From: Mycolicibacterium wolinskyi
Lineage (GTDB): Bacteria > Actinomycetota > Actinomycetes > Mycobacteriales > Mycobacteriaceae
NCBI RefSeq assembly: GCF_002101965.1
Contig: NZ_LQQA01000015.1
Coordinates: 738,950-802,949, forward strand
Length of the DNA: 64,000 nt
Reading direction: 5' to 3'
Position numbers and translations under genes: made by a program. Shown piece after piece: positions 16,348-25,085 of this stretch; positions within the stretch are counted from its first letter, which is position 1, and each line of letters opens with the position of its first letter. A model generated the notes under the pieces. That model was given only the letters and a program-made list of their open reading frames with translations, ran no database searches and was not told the origin of the DNA.

Positions 16348-17064
16348 TTATGACGCGCCGAGCAGCCCCGCGTAACCGTCGGCGAGTGCGCGTAGCTGCG
16401 CGGCGCCGTCGCCGTGGTAGGACGCACCGTGCATGATCGCCAGAGTTGTCGGGTTCCGTTCGGCGAGCTCGTTGAGCGTCGGCACGAGGTTGGTCGTCAG
16501 GCCGGTCGCGTGGAACAAGCCCTCGGCGTCCAGTGCGGGCGCCACGCAATCCGATTCGGTGAGCGCCGGACACCGCCCGGTGTGGGTGAACAGGTCACCG
16601 GCCAGCAGGGTCGAAGTCGTCTCGTCGAACCACAGCCCGGCTTCCCAGTTGTGCGGGATGTGCGGGGTGGCGATGAACCGCAGCCGGTGCCCGCCGATGT
16701 CGTGTACGCCGTCGGGAGCCGCGACGGGAGGCCGGTCGCACAAGTCGGCGAGCGAGAGCATGATCGCCAGCGGGCCGTGGATCACCTCGGCGTTCGGCGC
16801 CGCGGCCAACAGCTCGTTCATCGCACCGCATTCGTCGGCCTCGAGGTGGCCGAACGAGATCCAGCGCAGCTTCTCGACCGGGAGCACGCGCTCGATCGCC
16901 GCCGACACGGAGCCGAACAGGTGCCGCATCCCGGTGTGGAACAGGAACGGCTCATCGCCGGTCAACAGGAACTGATTGAACGTGAAGCCGTGTTCGGTAA
17001 TACCGGGAACCCAGGTGGACAACCGGTAGATGTCCGGCGCGATCTCATCGACTGTGGTGTCCAT
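16348..17064 (-). CDS. Metallo-beta-lactamase-fold protein of the oxygen-binding diiron (flavodiiron-like) type
   Basis: 238 residues from ATG 17064. The metal motif is GHLEADECG, i.e. H73-x-E75-x-D77, the H-x-E-x-D form of flavodiiron proteins rather than the H-x-H-x-D of hydrolases. Further ligands are likely in PHIPHNWEAG, GDLFTHTG and the C-terminal IMHGASYHGDG. There is no flavodoxin domain, so it would be a stand-alone ODP-family protein, possibly an oxygen or nitric oxide sensor or reductase needing a separate electron donor. It is divergent from the MFS gene at 17176. Confidence 0.75.
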   Translation of the reverse strand: MDTTVDEIAPDIYRLSTWVPGITEHGFTFNQFLLTGDEPFLFHTGMRHLFGSVSAAIERVLPVEKLRWISFGHLEADECGAMNELLAAAPNAEVIHGPLAIMLSLADLCDRPPVAAPDGVHDIGGHRLRFIATPHIPHNWEAGLWFDETTSTLLAGDLFTHTGRCPALTESDCVAPALDAEGLFHATGLTTNLVPTLNELAERNPTTLAIMHGASYHGDGAAQLRALADGYAGLLGAS

Positions 17065-17175
17065 GGGCCCATCGTTCGCCGCGGCGACGCTGCGCGCGGC
17101 GGGTTGGCAAATCCGGCATGACAACTCCGGAAAAACTTCGCGAGCCCGCCAGCGGGCTGGCAGGATTTTGCTGCG
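17065..17175. promoter_or_regulatory. Divergent promoter region with a 7-bp inverted repeat
   Basis: The gap between the diiron-type gene and the MFS gene contains AGCCCGC-CA-GCGGGCT (17143-17158), about 18 bp upstream of the MFS start. It could be an operator or a leader hairpin. A CAGGA near 17160 is the likely Shine-Dalgarno. Nothing else stands out. Confidence 0.3.
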
Positions 17176-18729
17176 ATGGCCGAGATCGAGATCACCGATC
17201 GCCCCAACTGGGTGTCCGGCACGGCCGCAACCATGACGATTCTCGCGACGGGGTTGGCCTCCAGCATCACCGCGGCCGATCCGGTGATCCTGTCCGCGAA
17301 CATCTCGTCGGTGCGGGCCGGGCTCGACATGACTGCGGGCACCGCGAGCTTCGTCGCCAGCATCGCGACGCTCACGCTGGCCGCAGCGGTCCTCGGCGCG
17401 GGCGCCCTCGGCGACAAGTTCGGGATGAAGCGCATGTACACGCTCGGGCTGCTCGGCACGGTCGTGTTCGGTGTCCTCGCCGCCGCGGCCCCCAACGCGC
17501 CGGTGTTGATCTTGTGCCGCGCCGCCGAAGGCGTCGCCTTCGCGCTCCTGCTGGGCTTGTCGCTGGCGATCGTCAATGTCGTTTTCCCGCCGGAGAAGCG
17601 GGCCGGTGCGATCTCATTGCATCTGGGCGCCGGATTCGTCGCCGCGGTGCCGATGCCCGCGGTCGGAAGTCTGCTGGCGCAGCATGTCGGTTGGCGCGCA
17701 TGCTTTCTCGTCGCCCCCGCGGTGGCGCTCATCGCCTTGGCGATGGTGCTGCGGTACGTACCCGAAACGCCGCGCAATGCCCGTCGGCTCGATGTGCCCG
17801 GTCTGCTGCTGGTCGCCACCGCACTGCTCGCTGTGGTGTACGGCCTGTCGCGGCTGCAGACCGGACTGCATGCCGCGGCAGTCGTGCCGATCGTCGTCGG
17901 CGTGATGGCGGCGGCCGCCTTCGTCGTCTTCGAGCTCCGCACGCCCGACCCCGCTCTCGATTTGCGGATCTTCCGCTCCGGCCCATTCAACGCCGCGGTG
18001 TTCGCCGGCGTCGCATTCAACTTCCTTTCGGGCGGATCGACGATTCTCTGTGCGTTCTACCTCGTCACGATCCGCGGCGAGTCGCCGACGCTGCTGGGAT
18101 TGCTCATGGCCCCCGCCGCGCTGTTGTCGGCGATCGCGGCGGCGGCCGCCGGGCGTGCGGCGGCGCGGCTCGGTGAGCGCGCGGCGCTCGTCGGCGGGCT
18201 TCTTCTGCTGCTGGGTGCGCTGCTGGTCCTCACGGTGCTCGGCGAGGACAGCCCGATGTGGATATTGTCCGCGGTTGTCGGCCTCAACGCGGTCGGCGCC
18301 GCGGTCACCGAAACCATCGAGGCCACCGTCATGTTGAGAACGGCGCCCGTTGAATTGAGTGGCGCGGTCACCGCGGTGAAAAGCGCTGTGGGCCAAGCGG
18401 CGTACTCGCTGGGGCCTGCGGTGTTCGCGTTGCTCGGCACCACGCTGTTCGTCCACGCCAGCCGGGACCGGCTCGCCGGCGCAGGCGTCACCGGCGAGGA
18501 GGCTCGCGAGGCGTTGCGGGTCGCCCACGGTGGTGCCGGTTCGTCGGCAGGCACCAATGTGCTTGACCCCGAACGGGCCAGGGAAGTCGTCGAAGGAGCG
18601 ACTGCGGGCATGCTCGGCGCGATCCACACCATGGGCTGGATCCTGACCGCGGTGCCGGTGGCCGCGATCGTCGCGGTGCTGCTCCTGATGCGGGGTACGA
18701 CGCGGTCACCCGAAGGCGCCCGCCCGTGA
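17176..18729 (+). CDS. MFS transporter, DHA2-like (14 TM) drug exporter type
   Basis: 517 residues of alternating hydrophobic segments, 13-14 membrane helices. The loop after helix 2 has LGDKFGMKRMYTLG, the MFS motif A, and motif C-like glycines follow in helix 5 (GLSLAIVNVVFPPEKR region). Length and helix number fit the proton-driven DHA2 group of multidrug or metabolite exporters; no substrate can be named. The stop overlaps the GTG of the ThrE-like gene by four bases (GTGA), so the two membrane proteins are translationally coupled. Confidence 0.85.
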   Translation: MAEIEITDRPNWVSGTAATMTILATGLASSITAADPVILSANISSVRAGLDMTAGTASFVASIATLTLAAAVLGAGALGDKFGMKRMYTLGLLGTVVFGVLAAAAPNAPVLILCRAAEGVAFALLLGLSLAIVNVVFPPEKRAGAISLHLGAGFVAAVPMPAVGSLLAQHVGWRACFLVAPAVALIALAMVLRYVPETPRNARRLDVPGLLLVATALLAVVYGLSRLQTGLHAAAVVPIVVGVMAAAAFVVFELRTPDPALDLRIFRSGPFNAAVFAGVAFNFLSGGSTILCAFYLVTIRGESPTLLGLLMAPAALLSAIAAAAAGRAAARLGERAALVGGLLLLLGALLVLTVLGEDSPMWILSAVVGLNAVGAAVTETIEATVMLRTAPVELSGAVTAVKSAVGQAAYSLGPAVFALLGTTLFVHASRDRLAGAGVTGEEAREALRVAHGGAGSSAGTNVLDPERAREVVEGATAGMLGAIHTMGWILTAVPVAAIVAVLLLMRGTTRSPEGARP

Positions 18730-19961
18730 AACCGGAGATGGCTGAACCGCTCGACGAGCGCTCGGCGGCCGTCCGCTTCATCGCCCGGCTCGGTTCGGCG
18801 ATGCTCGGCGCCGACTATCCGGTTCCGATCGTCCGGCGCACGTTGGACACCATCGCCGAGCAATACCGCATCGACTGCCCGCTGCTCGTGCTCCCGAACT
18901 TCATCCAAGCCGGCGATCGCGGCCAGACCACGGTTCTGCGTCGCGAGGACCCACTGCGGTACGACCAGACGTTCCCGCTCGGCGAACTCATCCGCCGCGC
19001 CACGTCAGGACAGGTCACACCCGAAGAGGGCTGGGCCGAACTCGACCGCATCCACACGCTGTCACGGCGTTTCCCGTCGTGGGTGGGCATCCTCGGGTAC
19101 GCCGTGCAAAGCGCGGCATACGCGCTGATGCTGCAGCCCACGCTGGTCGCGCTGGTGGCGGCCAGCGGTTTCGGGCTGCTCGTCGGCCTTCTGGAATGGG
19201 CGACGCGCCATAACTCCGGCCTTCGGCAATTGCTGCCGGTGCTGAGCGCTTTCCTGGTCACCTACATCGCGTTCACGCTCGGCCGATTGCTTCACATGGG
19301 GCACGACAGCCTTCGCGTGCTGATCCCGCCGCTGACGCTGTTTTTGCCCGGTGTGGCGATCACGTTGTCGGTGATCGAATCCTCCACCGGCGACATGGTT
19401 TCGGGATCCGCGCGGCTCATGGCGGGATTCCTGCGGCTGGCCCAACTGGCCCTCGGCATCGTGATCGCCATCCAACTGCTCGGCCTGTCCTCGCCGGAGT
19501 TGACCGATGCGTCGGTGAACACCCTCGGGCCGTGGGCCCCGTGGCTGGGCGTCGCGGTGTACGCGGTGGGCATCGTGCTCCACCTCGGACCGCCACCCGG
19601 ATTCGCGAAATGGCTTGTCCTGGTGCTGTTCATCACCTATGGCGCCCAGCTTGCGACCGCTGCGGCATTCGGCGGTTACACAAGCGGATTCGGTGGCGGC
19701 CTGGCGCTGATGCTCTGCGCGCTGGCGCTCGGGCGGCTCCCGATGACGCCGGCCGCGCAGGTCATCTTGGCACCGGGGTTCTGGCTTCTGGTCCCCAGCT
19801 CGGTCGGCTTGATCGGGATAGCCGAGCTCGCCGGCGGGCAGGGCAGCAACGCGATCATCGTGATGCTGGTGTCGATGATGTCGATCGCCCTCGGATTCGC
19901 GACAGGCCTTGCGATCTGGTCCGGCATCATGCGCCGCGGCGATGCCAACCTGGACTACTGA
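18726..19961 (+). CDS. ThrE-type threonine/serine exporter family protein
   Basis: 411 residues. The N-terminal soluble half (about 1-115) carries the ThrE signature region around YDQTFPLGELIRRATSGQVTPEEGW, and the C-terminal half (about 118-400) has about ten membrane helices, the layout of single-chain ThrE exporters such as that of Corynebacterium. It would export small amino acids or related compounds. Start GTG 18726 overlaps the stop of the MFS gene. The downstream ABC operon is on the other strand and ends 4 bp after this stop. Confidence 0.82.
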   Translation: MKPEMAEPLDERSAAVRFIARLGSAMLGADYPVPIVRRTLDTIAEQYRIDCPLLVLPNFIQAGDRGQTTVLRREDPLRYDQTFPLGELIRRATSGQVTPEEGWAELDRIHTLSRRFPSWVGILGYAVQSAAYALMLQPTLVALVAASGFGLLVGLLEWATRHNSGLRQLLPVLSAFLVTYIAFTLGRLLHMGHDSLRVLIPPLTLFLPGVAITLSVIESSTGDMVSGSARLMAGFLRLAQLALGIVIAIQLLGLSSPELTDASVNTLGPWAPWLGVAVYAVGIVLHLGPPPGFAKWLVLVLFITYGAQLATAAAFGGYTSGFGGGLALMLCALALGRLPMTPAAQVILAPGFWLLVPSSVGLIGIAELAGGQGSNAIIVMLVSMMSIALGFATGLAIWSGIMRRGDANLDY

Positions 19962-19965
19962 ACTC

Positions 19966-20934
19966 CTAGGACGGCGACTTCGGCAGGAACTGGTTGTCGA
20001 GGAACGTGGTGTAGTCCGGCAATTGGACCGACGGATCGATCGACTTCTGCGTCTTGGCCCACTCGCCGAGTTCGGTCAGTTTGGTCGCCAGGTCCGGATT
20101 CAGCTGGAGCGTGAAGTCGAATTCGGTGAGCACCGTGCGCAGCATTTCGTGGTCGAGTTGCGTGGCTTTGGCCACGGCCTGTGTCGCAGCGTCGTCTCCT
20201 TGCGAGAGCGCGGTTCCGGCGTCGTTGAGTGCGGCGAGGAATGCGGTGATCGCGCCAGACTTCTCGGAGATCGCGGTCGGGGTGGCGATGAAGAGACTGT
20301 GCTGGTTGTAAGTGCCACCGGCCAACTGGACGGCATCGGTGCCGAGCGCCTGGACGGTCTGCGCCTGGTAGGGCTGGAAGATCGACACGGCGTCGACGTT
20401 GTGCTGGGTGGCTGCCGTCACCATGGCCGATGGCGACACCTGAACAAGTTTGGCCTCGATGCTGTTCTCGGCCAGCGCGTTTGAGATGTAATAGGCCGCG
20501 CTGGTGCCGAGTGGGGTACCGATCGACTTGCCCGCGAGGTCGGCGATCGTGTTGATGCCTGCACTGCGCCGGGCGATGATGCGCGAACCTTCCCACCGCG
20601 AACCGTCGGCGACGACGCGCAGCGTCGGGGTCCGGGTCAGCGCGGCAGATGTCGGCACATCGGCGGCGGTCGTGATGTCGACCTGGCCGGCCGCGGCGGC
20701 TTGCAGCGCCTCGACTCCGGACTGGAAGTTGACGACCTTCACCTTCACGTCGTGCTCGGTGAACAGACCCGTGTCGGCGGCGACGGGTATCTGCGCCCAG
20801 GACGGGTCGACGACGAATCCGACCGTCAGCTCGTCGGCGTTCGTGCTGCCCGAGTCCGTGCAGGCAGCGACGGACGTTGTGAGCGCCACCGCGGTCATCG
20901 CGGCGGTGATGAACCGCCGTACAGGAGTTTTCAC
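19966..20934 (-). CDS. ABC transporter substrate-binding lipoprotein (nitrate/sulfonate/taurine, SsuA/NMT1-like)
   Basis: 322 residues. A basic n-region and hydrophobic core end in a lipobox SVAAC with Cys25, predicting a lipid-anchored extracytoplasmic binding protein. The body has family features: VGFVVDPSWAQIPVAADTGLF, VNFQSGVEALQAAAAGQVDI, DLAGKSIGTPLGTSA and YQAQTVQALGTDA. It is the last gene of the leftward ASST-permease-ATPase-binding protein unit. The ligand is probably an organosulfonate or related anion, from family and from the arylsulfotransferase-like first gene; this is inference. Confidence 0.85.
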   Translation of the reverse strand: MKTPVRRFITAAMTAVALTTSVAACTDSGSTNADELTVGFVVDPSWAQIPVAADTGLFTEHDVKVKVVNFQSGVEALQAAAAGQVDITTAADVPTSAALTRTPTLRVVADGSRWEGSRIIARRSAGINTIADLAGKSIGTPLGTSAAYYISNALAENSIEAKLVQVSPSAMVTAATQHNVDAVSIFQPYQAQTVQALGTDAVQLAGGTYNQHSLFIATPTAISEKSGAITAFLAALNDAGTALSQGDDAATQAVAKATQLDHEMLRTVLTEFDFTLQLNPDLATKLTELGEWAKTQKSIDPSVQLPDYTTFLDNQFLPKSPS

Positions 20935-20953
20935 GTTGATCGGTCCTTCGCGT

Positions 20954-21712
20954 TCAGTGCACGGCGTGGTCGATGCCGAGCTGGTGGTGGAGGGTCTTGC
21001 GGATGTCGCTGTAGCCGGCCTGGTCGGCGAGCGTGTCGGCCGGGCGGGGCCGGCTCAACGGGTTGGCGATGTGGTCGACGATCTGCCCGTCGCGCAGCAC
21101 GCTCACCGAGTCCGCGAGCCGGATCGCTTCGTCGATGTCGTGCGTGACGAACACGATGGTGCGGTTCAACCGAGTCCACAGGTCGATCAGCAGGTCCTGC
21201 ATGCGCAGGCGGGTGAGCGCGTCGAGCGCGGCGAACGGTTCGTCCATGAGCATCACCGTCGGCTCGCCGGCGAGCACGCGGGCAATGCTGACGCGCTGGC
21301 GCATACCGCCAGACAGTTCGGTGGGGCGTTGCCTGGCAACTTCGGCGTGCAGGCCGACGAGGTCGAGAAGCTCGTAGATCCTGTCGTGGCGTTCCGGCTT
21401 GCGTACTTTCCTTGCGGCGAGGGCGAAGTCGATGTTGTCGGCGACGCTCATCCACGGGAACAGCACATCGCGCTGGAAGGCGACGCCCCGGCGGGGATTC
21501 GGCTCGGTGACGGCTTCGCCGCTGTCCGTCACGATGCCCGACGTTGGGGTGATGAGTCCGGCCAGGCAATGCAGCAGGGTCGACTTTCCGCTGCCGGACG
21601 CGCCGACGAGCATGGCGAACGATCCGTCGGGGATGGTCATCGAGATGCTCTTGAGGGTCGGCTCCTGCTTGCCCGGGAATTGCACGACGAGATCACGAGT
21701 TTCGAGTGCCAT
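20954..21712 (-). CDS. ABC transporter ATP-binding protein (SsuB/TauB-like)
   Basis: 252 residues with all ABC motifs: Walker A GASGSGKST (37-45), signature LSGGMRQR (about 134-141), Walker B VMLMDEP and the switch His in VTHDIDEA. It belongs to the nitrate/sulfonate/taurine importer ATPase group. Its ATG is 1 bp after the stop of the permease gene, so translation is coupled. It would sit as a dimer on the cytoplasmic face with the permease at 21714. Confidence 0.9.
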   Translation of the reverse strand: MALETRDLVVQFPGKQEPTLKSISMTIPDGSFAMLVGASGSGKSTLLHCLAGLITPTSGIVTDSGEAVTEPNPRRGVAFQRDVLFPWMSVADNIDFALAARKVRKPERHDRIYELLDLVGLHAEVARQRPTELSGGMRQRVSIARVLAGEPTVMLMDEPFAALDALTRLRMQDLLIDLWTRLNRTIVFVTHDIDEAIRLADSVSVLRDGQIVDHIANPLSRPRPADTLADQAGYSDIRKTLHHQLGIDHAVH

Positions 21713-21713
21713 G

Positions 21714-22553
21714 TCAGTGCTCCTCGCGGGCCCAGCGCGTGAAGGGCGACGTCGCCGCGTTGACGAGCAGGTCGCAGATCGCGCCGACGATCCCGAGGAC
21801 GATCAGGCAGAAGATCAACCGGTCGGCCTGGGAAAACAACTGCGCCTGATAGATCCGGTAACCGATACCCGCTGTGGTGCCGGTCATCTCGGCGACCACG
21901 ATCAGCACGAAAGCCATCGCGGCACCTACCCGCAGGCCCGCCGCGATGTCCGGTGCGGCCTCCGGCAGCACCACTTTGCGCAATGTCTGCCACCGGCCCG
22001 CCCCGAGGCAACGCGCGGCCTTGAGGTAGTCGATCGGCGTGCTCGCGATCCCGGAGTGACTGTTGATCCACACCGGGACGAACACGCCGAGCGCGATCAC
22101 GAGTGTCTTGCTGTTCTCGCCCAGGCCGAACCACAGGATGGCCAGCGGGACCAGGCCGATCGTCGGGATCGGTGAGAACACCCGTAACACCGGTTGAAGC
22201 AGGTTACGCCCAACCGCGGTGGTAGCGGTGAACACCGCGACGATGACGGCGACTGCGGCTCCGATCGCGAAACCCACTGCGGCCCTGCGTAAACTGGCGC
22301 TGATGTCGTCGGCCAGAAGGCCTTCGGCCCACAGGGTCTGCCCGGCCGCGAGAATCTCCGCAACGCTGGGGAACAGCTGCCGCGGGAAGCGTCCGGTGGC
22401 GACCACGAGCGACCACACCGCAGCCGCGAGAACAAGCCCCGCCACGGTCCAGCCGAGGGCGCCCAACCGTACGGCCGCGGCCCGCAGCCGTTTTGCGCCC
22501 GGTGGCGGGGGTACGCGCACCGCCGGAGTTCGAACTGCCACGCCCGACGTCAT
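21714..22553 (-). CDS. ABC transporter permease (SsuC/TauC-like)
   Basis: 279 residues from ATG 22553; the longer open frame upstream lies inside the preceding gene and is not used. About six membrane helices, with the EAA loop near LGAGRWQTLRKVVLPEAAPDIAAGLRVG, which contacts the ATPase. ATG 22553 overlaps the TGA of the arylsulfotransferase-like gene (ATGA). Standard partner for the binding protein and ATPase downstream. Confidence 0.9.
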   Translation of the reverse strand: MTSGVAVRTPAVRVPPPPGAKRLRAAAVRLGALGWTVAGLVLAAAVWSLVVATGRFPRQLFPSVAEILAAGQTLWAEGLLADDISASLRRAAVGFAIGAAVAVIVAVFTATTAVGRNLLQPVLRVFSPIPTIGLVPLAILWFGLGENSKTLVIALGVFVPVWINSHSGIASTPIDYLKAARCLGAGRWQTLRKVVLPEAAPDIAAGLRVGAAMAFVLIVVAEMTGTTAGIGYRIYQAQLFSQADRLIFCLIVLGIVGAICDLLVNAATSPFTRWAREEH

Positions 22554-23863
22554 GGCCGCAGGTCGACTTCCCGAAGCGGCGACCGCTCGATACCGGGCGG
22601 CGTCCATTCGAACGGCACGGCCTGTGCGCGATACACCAGTGCGGTCAGCGTGAGGCGGTCGACGCCGGGGACCCTGGTCTGCTTGACCTCGGGCTCGCCG
22701 GCCACGCCGTAGCCCTGGTAGGGGCTGTGGTACTCCCACACGACGTCACCGTCCGGCGTGACCTGAAAGAGCCTGCCCTGCATGCCTTCGGTGATGAGAG
22801 TGTTGCCGTTGGGCAGGCGCTGCGCGTTGCTCACGAACGAACTGAAGAACGTCCAGGACGGCAGGCCGGAGTCCTCTGCGGTGTACTGCCATACGATTTC
22901 TTTCGTGGCCGGGTCGATCTCGAGCACGCGCGAGCCGGCGTAGATGCCGATCGATGCGGGCGGGTAGCCCGCGCCGCCCTGGTTGTCGAACACCAGGATG
23001 TTGCCCGCTCCGGGCAGGTCGGCGGCGATCATGTGCGGGTTGTGCTGACCGGAGGTCTGGTCGAGCGGCCGTGGAACCTTGTGCACGTTGATCCGCTGAT
23101 GTTGCGAACCGGGTTCGTCGTCGTAATAGGGCCCGACCTTCCACGCGATCGACCCCGACGCCTTGTCGATGAGCGCGACGATGTTGGCCTTGCGGAAGCT
23201 CACCAAGATGCTGTCGGGCTGAAACACCGTGTCGGGCTTGGCGTCGTGCCACCGGTTCGGGCCGAGGGATTTCGCGCTGTTCATCTCCAGATATCCCCAC
23301 GGGTCATTCGGATCGCGAGCCACGGTCTGGCGCAATGCCGCCCAACCGGACTCGGAGAATCCGAACTCGTCGAGATGGTCGCCCGCCAGCCACTGCCACG
23401 CGATCTCGCCGTCCGGGGTGACCTCGTACAACCCCTGGTCGCCGACCACATGCTCGCCCAGTCCGGGGACGACGCGCGGCACCGTCACGAGGATCAGGCG
23501 GTTGCCGTTCGGCAGTAGCTCCCAGTCGTGGTTCTGCCGCGCGGCACCGCCCGGTGCCTGAGTGCCCCACTCCCACACACGTTCGCCGTCCCAGTCCAAT
23601 TGTCCGACAGTGCCGTTGGCGTAGATGCCGCCGCGGGCGTCGCCGCTATCCGACAGTTGCACACCCACATCGCCGACGCGTCCGCCGTTGAGTGCCGGGT
23701 CGAGGATGCGGGGCGGTACCCCGGCGTACGGCCATTCGTGCACGACGGTTCCGTTGAGGTCGATCAGACGGGTGACCGAATCGGCGCCGGTGAACAGGAC
23801 GTAGCTGTCGTAGGCGAGTTCGGGGTCCAGGTAGGTGACTCCGGAGAGTCGTACAAAAGCCAT
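22550..23863 (-). CDS. Arylsulfotransferase (ASST)-like beta-propeller protein
   Basis: 437 residues. Repeated blades contain the ASST-type LPNGN(R/T)L, ITEGMQGRLFQVTPDGDVVWEY and QHNPHMIA motifs; the conserved His residues in QNHDWELLPNGN and QHNPHM are candidates for the sulfo-transfer site. Bacterial ASSTs of known function are periplasmic, but no signal peptide is visible here (MAFVRLSGVTYLDPEL), so the protein may be cytoplasmic. It is first in the operon with an ABC system of the sulfonate/taurine type and is divergent from a LacI-family regulator, which together suggest transfer or release of sulfate from an imported aryl or alkyl compound. Substrate not deducible. Confidence 0.75.
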   Translation of the reverse strand: MAFVRLSGVTYLDPELAYDSYVLFTGADSVTRLIDLNGTVVHEWPYAGVPPRILDPALNGGRVGDVGVQLSDSGDARGGIYANGTVGQLDWDGERVWEWGTQAPGGAARQNHDWELLPNGNRLILVTVPRVVPGLGEHVVGDQGLYEVTPDGEIAWQWLAGDHLDEFGFSESGWAALRQTVARDPNDPWGYLEMNSAKSLGPNRWHDAKPDTVFQPDSILVSFRKANIVALIDKASGSIAWKVGPYYDDEPGSQHQRINVHKVPRPLDQTSGQHNPHMIAADLPGAGNILVFDNQGGAGYPPASIGIYAGSRVLEIDPATKEIVWQYTAEDSGLPSWTFFSSFVSNAQRLPNGNTLITEGMQGRLFQVTPDGDVVWEYHSPYQGYGVAGEPEVKQTRVPGVDRLTLTALVYRAQAVPFEWTPPGIERSPLREVDLRP

Positions 23864-23917
23864 GTCAGCTACTCCACCAACGACGTGTTACAACCACGGG
23901 TCCTCCTCGTAACGGTT

Positions 23918-23929
23918 CTAATCGATTAG
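23918..23929. promoter_or_regulatory. LacI-family operator CTAATCGATTAG
   Basis: A perfect 12-bp palindrome with a central CG, typical of LacI-family operators, lies in the gap between the divergent ASST-like gene and the LacI-type gene. A TAGCGT overlapping it (23927-23932) could be the -10 of the regulator gene. The regulator probably binds here and represses both directions. Confidence 0.7.
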
Positions 23930-24008
23930 CGTAATGAGAGCGAACGACGATGGAACCGTCAGAATCGACGTGATCGAAAAGCTGGCGACGGCGAGTTCAA
24001 GGAGCGGA

Positions 24009-25022
24009 GTGTCACCTCGAGTGAGTGGTAAGCGCCCGACGTTGGCCGACGTCGCCAACCGTGCAGGCACATCGACGGCCGTCGTGAGTTACGTACTCAA
24101 CAACGGGCCGCGGCCGGTGTCAGAAGCATTGCGCGCCAAGGTGATCAGTGCCATCGACGAGTTGAACTACCGGCCGGACCTACGCGCACGGGCGCTGCGC
24201 CGGCCGCGCCGCTGGCGGCAGATCGGTCTGCTCGTTCCCGATCTGACCTTGCCCTTGTTCGGCGAGTTCGTCGGGCGCCTCGAGGTCGAAGCCCGGGCCC
24301 GCGACCACCTCACCCTGATCGGCAACACCGGATACGACGCCGAACGTGAGCTCGAGTTCGCGACCGCATTCGCCGAGGTCGGCATCGACGGCCTCGTGGT
24401 GATCGGCGCCGCGAATGCGCCGCACACCGCGAAGCTGTGCCGTCAGGAACGCATCCCGGTGGTCTGGATGCACAACGTCCGCGGTGACGTCGCAGCCGAG
24501 ATCGTCGGTGTGAATCATTCCCGCGCAGGCGAACTCGTCGCGCGACACCTGGCCGATGAACACGACTGCACCGACATCGCGTTCGTCGGCGGCTTCACCG
24601 AGGCCGACGTTCACCACGGCGACCGCGAGACTGTCGAACAACGATTCACCGGAGTCAGTGCGGTTGCCGGCTCTCGAATCCCGCTTGTCCGTACCGATCT
24701 CACTCCGGGCGGCGCCTACGCTGCGGTGAGCACGTTCCTGCGCGAAGGCGACCGGGTCCCGCGCGGGTTCGTCGTGGGCACCTATGGGCAGACGCCCGCC
24801 GTGGTCCGCGCCATCGTCGACGCCGGGCTCGACGTCCCCGGCGACGTTCGGGTGGTCGGCTTCGACGGACCCGCCAACGACTACGCACAGCTGCGCCTGA
24901 CCGCAGCGCAACAGCCCGTCGACGCGATCGTCCGACGGGCGCTGAGCCTGCTGCTCGACGACGGTGCGAGCGGTGACGACCTGGAGCCGTCGCTTCGGGT
25001 GGGGGATACGTGCGGATGTTGA
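24009..25022 (+). CDS. LacI-family transcriptional regulator
   Basis: 337 residues from GTG 24009. The helix-turn-helix (PTLADVANRAGTSTAVVSYVLNN) and hinge are followed by a periplasmic-binding-protein-like sensor domain starting IGLLVPDLTLPLFGEFV. An ATG at 23934 would add 25 poorly conserved residues and sits 5 bp from the operator palindrome, so I favour GTG 24009 with AAGGAG four bases upstream; GTG 24021 is another candidate. It most likely controls the divergent ASST/ABC operon and perhaps the transporter gene 63 bp downstream. Confidence 0.85.
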   Translation: MSPRVSGKRPTLADVANRAGTSTAVVSYVLNNGPRPVSEALRAKVISAIDELNYRPDLRARALRRPRRWRQIGLLVPDLTLPLFGEFVGRLEVEARARDHLTLIGNTGYDAERELEFATAFAEVGIDGLVVIGAANAPHTAKLCRQERIPVVWMHNVRGDVAAEIVGVNHSRAGELVARHLADEHDCTDIAFVGGFTEADVHHGDRETVEQRFTGVSAVAGSRIPLVRTDLTPGGAYAAVSTFLREGDRVPRGFVVGTYGQTPAVVRAIVDAGLDVPGDVRVVGFDGPANDYAQLRLTAAQQPVDAIVRRALSLLLDDGASGDDLEPSLRVGDTCGC

Positions 25023-25085
25023 CCGCGCTCGTGGTTCAGCTCCCGTCCGGCTGGGTACGCATGCCCCACCAGGAGGTCGCGAACG

